Shown one piece after another: positions 13,933 through 15,235 of a DNA stretch of 15,235 bases. The notes below the pieces were generated by a model, which was not told the origin of the DNA, did not search any database, and was given only the letters and a program-made list of their open reading frames with translations. How positions within the stretch are numbered: the stretch's first letter is position 1; each line of letters begins with the position of its first letter. The position numbers and the translations under genes are program-made. Where the stretch lies: NCBI GenBank assembly GCA_022451445.1, contig JAKUSY010000024.1, positions 1-15,235 on the forward strand, written 5' to 3'. The stretch comes from Planctomycetota bacterium. Its GTDB lineage: Bacteria; Planctomycetota; UBA8108.

Positions 13933-14231
13933 CTCTGCTACTCCTTCGATTTCCGCTGGGTTTGTATTCCGGGTGAACTGTCCGGGTAGAAGGATGGCTG
14001 TGGTCAGTACGTTGTTCGCCCTGGTTTCCCGAGGGTGACGGTCTGCCACAATCCGATTTATCTGCCCGAACCCCTTTTCCTTGATCATTTATCGTCTTTC
14101 GGCCTCAACTACTTGAGGCTTGCGCCGAAAATGCGATCGAAGCCCTGGTTTGGGAAACCCTTTGAGGATGGATGTTTACGACTGGAAATCGAGATTTCAG
14201 GCTTGTCAGGGCGTAAGTTTTTGCTATATCC

Positions 14232-14243
14232 TGATTCGAATCA
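14232..14243. repeat. Perfect 12-bp palindrome, possible operator
   Basis: TGATTCGAATCA is its own reverse complement and sits ~120 bp upstream of the HU -35. Symmetric sites of this size are typical of dimeric regulators; the binding protein is unknown. Confidence 0.4.
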
Positions 14244-14352
14244 TAACTATTACCCTGATAAGAAAATACGGCACTCGCTGGCGATCTTCTGAAAGGATCG
14301 CATTTGTTGTTTATCTTTGAAGTGCCTGGTTTTGCTTCCCAGAAGCAGGGAG

Positions 14353-14380
14353 TTGGAAGGTTGTTTGGGCGACTTATAAT
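14353..14380 (+). promoter_or_regulatory. Sigma70-type promoter of the HU gene
   Basis: TTGGAA (14353-14358), 16-bp spacer, perfect TATAAT (14375-14380). Expected start of RNA near 14387, giving a leader of ~30 nt that carries the ribosome-binding site AGGAGG (14407-14412), 5 nt before the ATG. This is the strongest promoter plus ribosome-binding-site pair in the window, consistent with an abundant protein. Confidence 0.82.
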
Positions 14381-14417
14381 CAACTCCGGGGTGTTGGCGG
14401 ACTCATAGGAGGCTTCA

Positions 14418-14918
14418 ATGCAGACAGTTACGAAGCGTGAACTGGTCCAACGAATCGCTGAAAAGACTGGCGCTCAGCAGATTCTGGCTAAAGAGGTGAT
14501 ACAAGGGTTCCTCGATGAGATCATCGTCGAGCTCGCAAGAGGTAACCGTTTGGAATTTCGTGACTTTGGTGTTTTTGAGCCGAAGGAGAAGGCCAGGCGA
14601 GTGGCGCGCAATCCGAGGACGGGAGAGCGTGTAGACGTACCGGCCAAGACCACGGTCAAGTTCAAGGTCGGCCGTCTCATGAAGAAGCAGATTCAGAAGG
14701 ATGCCCAGGAAGAGGCTCCTGCTGCGGCACCTGAGGCTGCTGCAGCCGCTCCTGAGTTTGCTGCGGCGCCTGAGGCTGCTGCAGCCGCTCCTGAGCCTGC
14801 CGCGGCGCCTGAACCTGTCGTGGCCCCTGAGCCTGCCGCGGCGCCTGAAGCCGCGCCCGGCGACGGTTCGGATGCCGGTAGTGAGGATTCCTCGAGCGCC
14901 TTTAATCCCGCTCCCTGA
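14418..14918 (+). CDS. HU/IHF-family DNA-binding protein with a long acidic Ala/Pro/Glu tail
   Basis: Residues 1-92 form a complete HU/IHF fold: TKRELVQRIAEKTG, the dimerisation helices, LEFRDFGVFEPKEKARRVARNPRTGERV with the beta-arm Pro in RNPRTGE (64-70), and VPAKTTVKFKVGRLMKK. Such dimers bend and compact DNA in the nucleoid. HU proteins are normally ~90-100 aa; here ~70 residues follow, made of PEAAAA/APEP repeats and an end rich in Gly, Asp and Ser. From residue 96 onward I count 13 acidic and no basic residues, the opposite of the Lys-rich tails known from actinobacterial HU. The tail is probably disordered. Promoter, Shine-Dalgarno and terminator are all clear, so the gene is monocistronic. 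I use no symbol because HU and IHF subunits cannot be told apart here. Confidence 0.95.
   Translation: MQTVTKRELVQRIAEKTGAQQILAKEVIQGFLDEIIVELARGNRLEFRDFGVFEPKEKARRVARNPRTGERVDVPAKTTVKFKVGRLMKKQIQKDAQEEAPAAAPEAAAAAPEFAAAPEAAAAAPEPAAAPEPVVAPEPAAAPEAAPGDGSDAGSEDSSSAFNPAP
14721..14834 (+). repeat. Tandem repeats encoding the Ala/Pro/Glu tail of the HU protein
   Basis: Two nearly identical 39-bp units (14721-14759 and 14760-14798), each encoding AAAPEAAAAAPE plus F or P, are followed by a diverged 36-bp copy (14799-14834) and a partial one. The first two differ at only three bases, implying recent duplication. Copy number may vary between strains. Confidence 0.85.
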
Positions 14919-14957
14919 GCGCTGAGGGTGCCTGAGTTGGATTTCCGCCGGATATTG

Positions 14958-14983
14958 AGAGGCTCGCGGCAGCGGGCCTCTTT
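14958..14983 (+). terminator. Intrinsic terminator of the HU gene
   Basis: AGAGGCTCGC (14958-14967) pairs with GCGGGCCTCT (14972-14981) over ten positions including one G-U, GGCA loop, followed by TT and a short T-rich stretch. It starts 40 nt past the stop codon. Confidence 0.8.
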
Positions 14984-15127
14984 GCGTTATTGAGCATAAT
15001 TACTGTGTGTCTTCAGGCCGATGGGCCTTACAATTCCCGAAGACGGGCTTGGTGCGTCACCATGTTTTCCAGGCCTGAGCGCAGTTTAAAGGTTGGGGGT
15101 GGCGGTTAATTCTTCAGGAGGATCACG

Positions 15128-15235
15128 ATGCGCAACTCTTTCTTGATGCTGGGAGCGGTTATTTTGCTTGCTGGGTGCCAGTCGGGGCGATGGGCGGATA
15201 ATTTAGAAGCCCCCCTTGTCGAAGTTGAAAAACAA
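15128..15235 (+). CDS. Lipoprotein, 3' end beyond the window
   Basis: 36 codons to the window edge, with no stop. ATG 15128 has AGGAGG (15116-15121) 6 nt upstream. The N-terminus, one Arg then FLMLGAVILLAGCQSG, is a compact lipoprotein signal peptide with lipobox LAGC and Cys17. The following residue is Gln, so outer-membrane sorting would be expected in a diderm. The visible mature part (GRWADNLEAPLVEVEKQ) is too short to name a family. The TSS is unclear: 14984-15127 has two small hairpins but no clean -35/-10 pair, and the HU terminator argues for an independent promoter. Confidence 0.85.
   Translation, partial: MRNSFLMLGAVILLAGCQSGRWADNLEAPLVEVEKQ

Larger units (their letters stand above)
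13933..14417. other. 485-bp non-coding region with several hairpins upstream of the HU gene
   Basis: No supported gene. It is more A/T-rich than the flanks. Structures: a hairpin with stem TTTCGGCCTCAA (14097-14108) against TTGAGG (14113-14118) and CCGAAA (14125-14130), with a 4-nt loop and a 6-nt right bulge; GGTTT/AAACC near 14138-14150; a perfect 12-bp palindrome TGATTCGAATCA (14232-14243); and GCGATC (14281-14286) / GATCGC (14296-14301) followed by a T-rich stretch. The HU promoter is at the right end. It could hold a long HU control region or a structured RNA; no known RNA family is recognised. Confidence 0.5.

Noticed and set aside
14225..14250. ATTCGAATC looks like a tRNA T-loop
   Set aside because: It is the centre of a perfect palindrome; the T-stem and the rest of a cloverleaf are missing.

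Overview
The window is a 15.2 kb piece of a GC-rich bacterial chromosome holding mostly single-copy housekeeping genes, with no phage, transposon, CRISPR or plasmid signature and no tRNA or rRNA gene. A GatCAB amidotransferase, an exported HEAT/von Willebrand factor A (VWA) protein, an FHA protein with a kinase-like domain, an exported TPR/metalloprotease and a very short conserved-looking ORF together resemble Planctomycetota or a neighbouring deep Gram-negative lineage. That placement is inference from gene style. Lipoprotein signal peptides support a diderm. All gene ends in the window use TGA, so TGA is clearly a stop codon here.

Layout. 1-2554: gatA (5' end missing) and gatB, one nucleotide apart, closed by an intrinsic terminator. 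2633-4090: exported HEAT/VWA protein, convergent with 4100-5524 (minus), an FHA + degenerate kinase fold + C-terminal membrane anchor protein. A 39-bp gap with overlapping divergent promoters leads into rsfS (ribosome silencing factor) and tsaE (t6A synthesis). After about 220 bp of non-coding DNA and a promoter comes a coupled unit: a 104-aa protein of unknown function, an SMC/YhaN-like ATPase carrying two membrane segments inside its coiled coil, and miaA (tRNA i6A37 synthesis). A bidirectional terminator separates these from a minus-strand 67-aa lipoprotein.

10661-11113 is non-coding and contains the lipoprotein promoter, a strong plus-strand terminator with no plus-strand gene in front of it, and several hairpins. 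thiL (minus) follows, then a divergent TPR/metalloprotease reading frame broken by one in-frame TGA. A second bidirectional terminator separates it from an 87-aa minus-strand protein. About 485 bp of structured non-coding DNA lies between that gene and an HU-type DNA-binding protein with a long acidic Ala/Pro/Glu tail. The window ends inside another lipoprotein gene.

Functionally the core genes serve translation: tRNA-dependent amidation (gatAB), two A37 tRNA modifications (tsaE, miaA) and ribosome silencing (rsfS). The less ordinary content is the FHA-pseudokinase facing the VWA protein, the membrane-inserted SMC-like ATPase with its small coupled partner, the interrupted metalloprotease, the HU tail and the orphan terminator near 10.8 kb.
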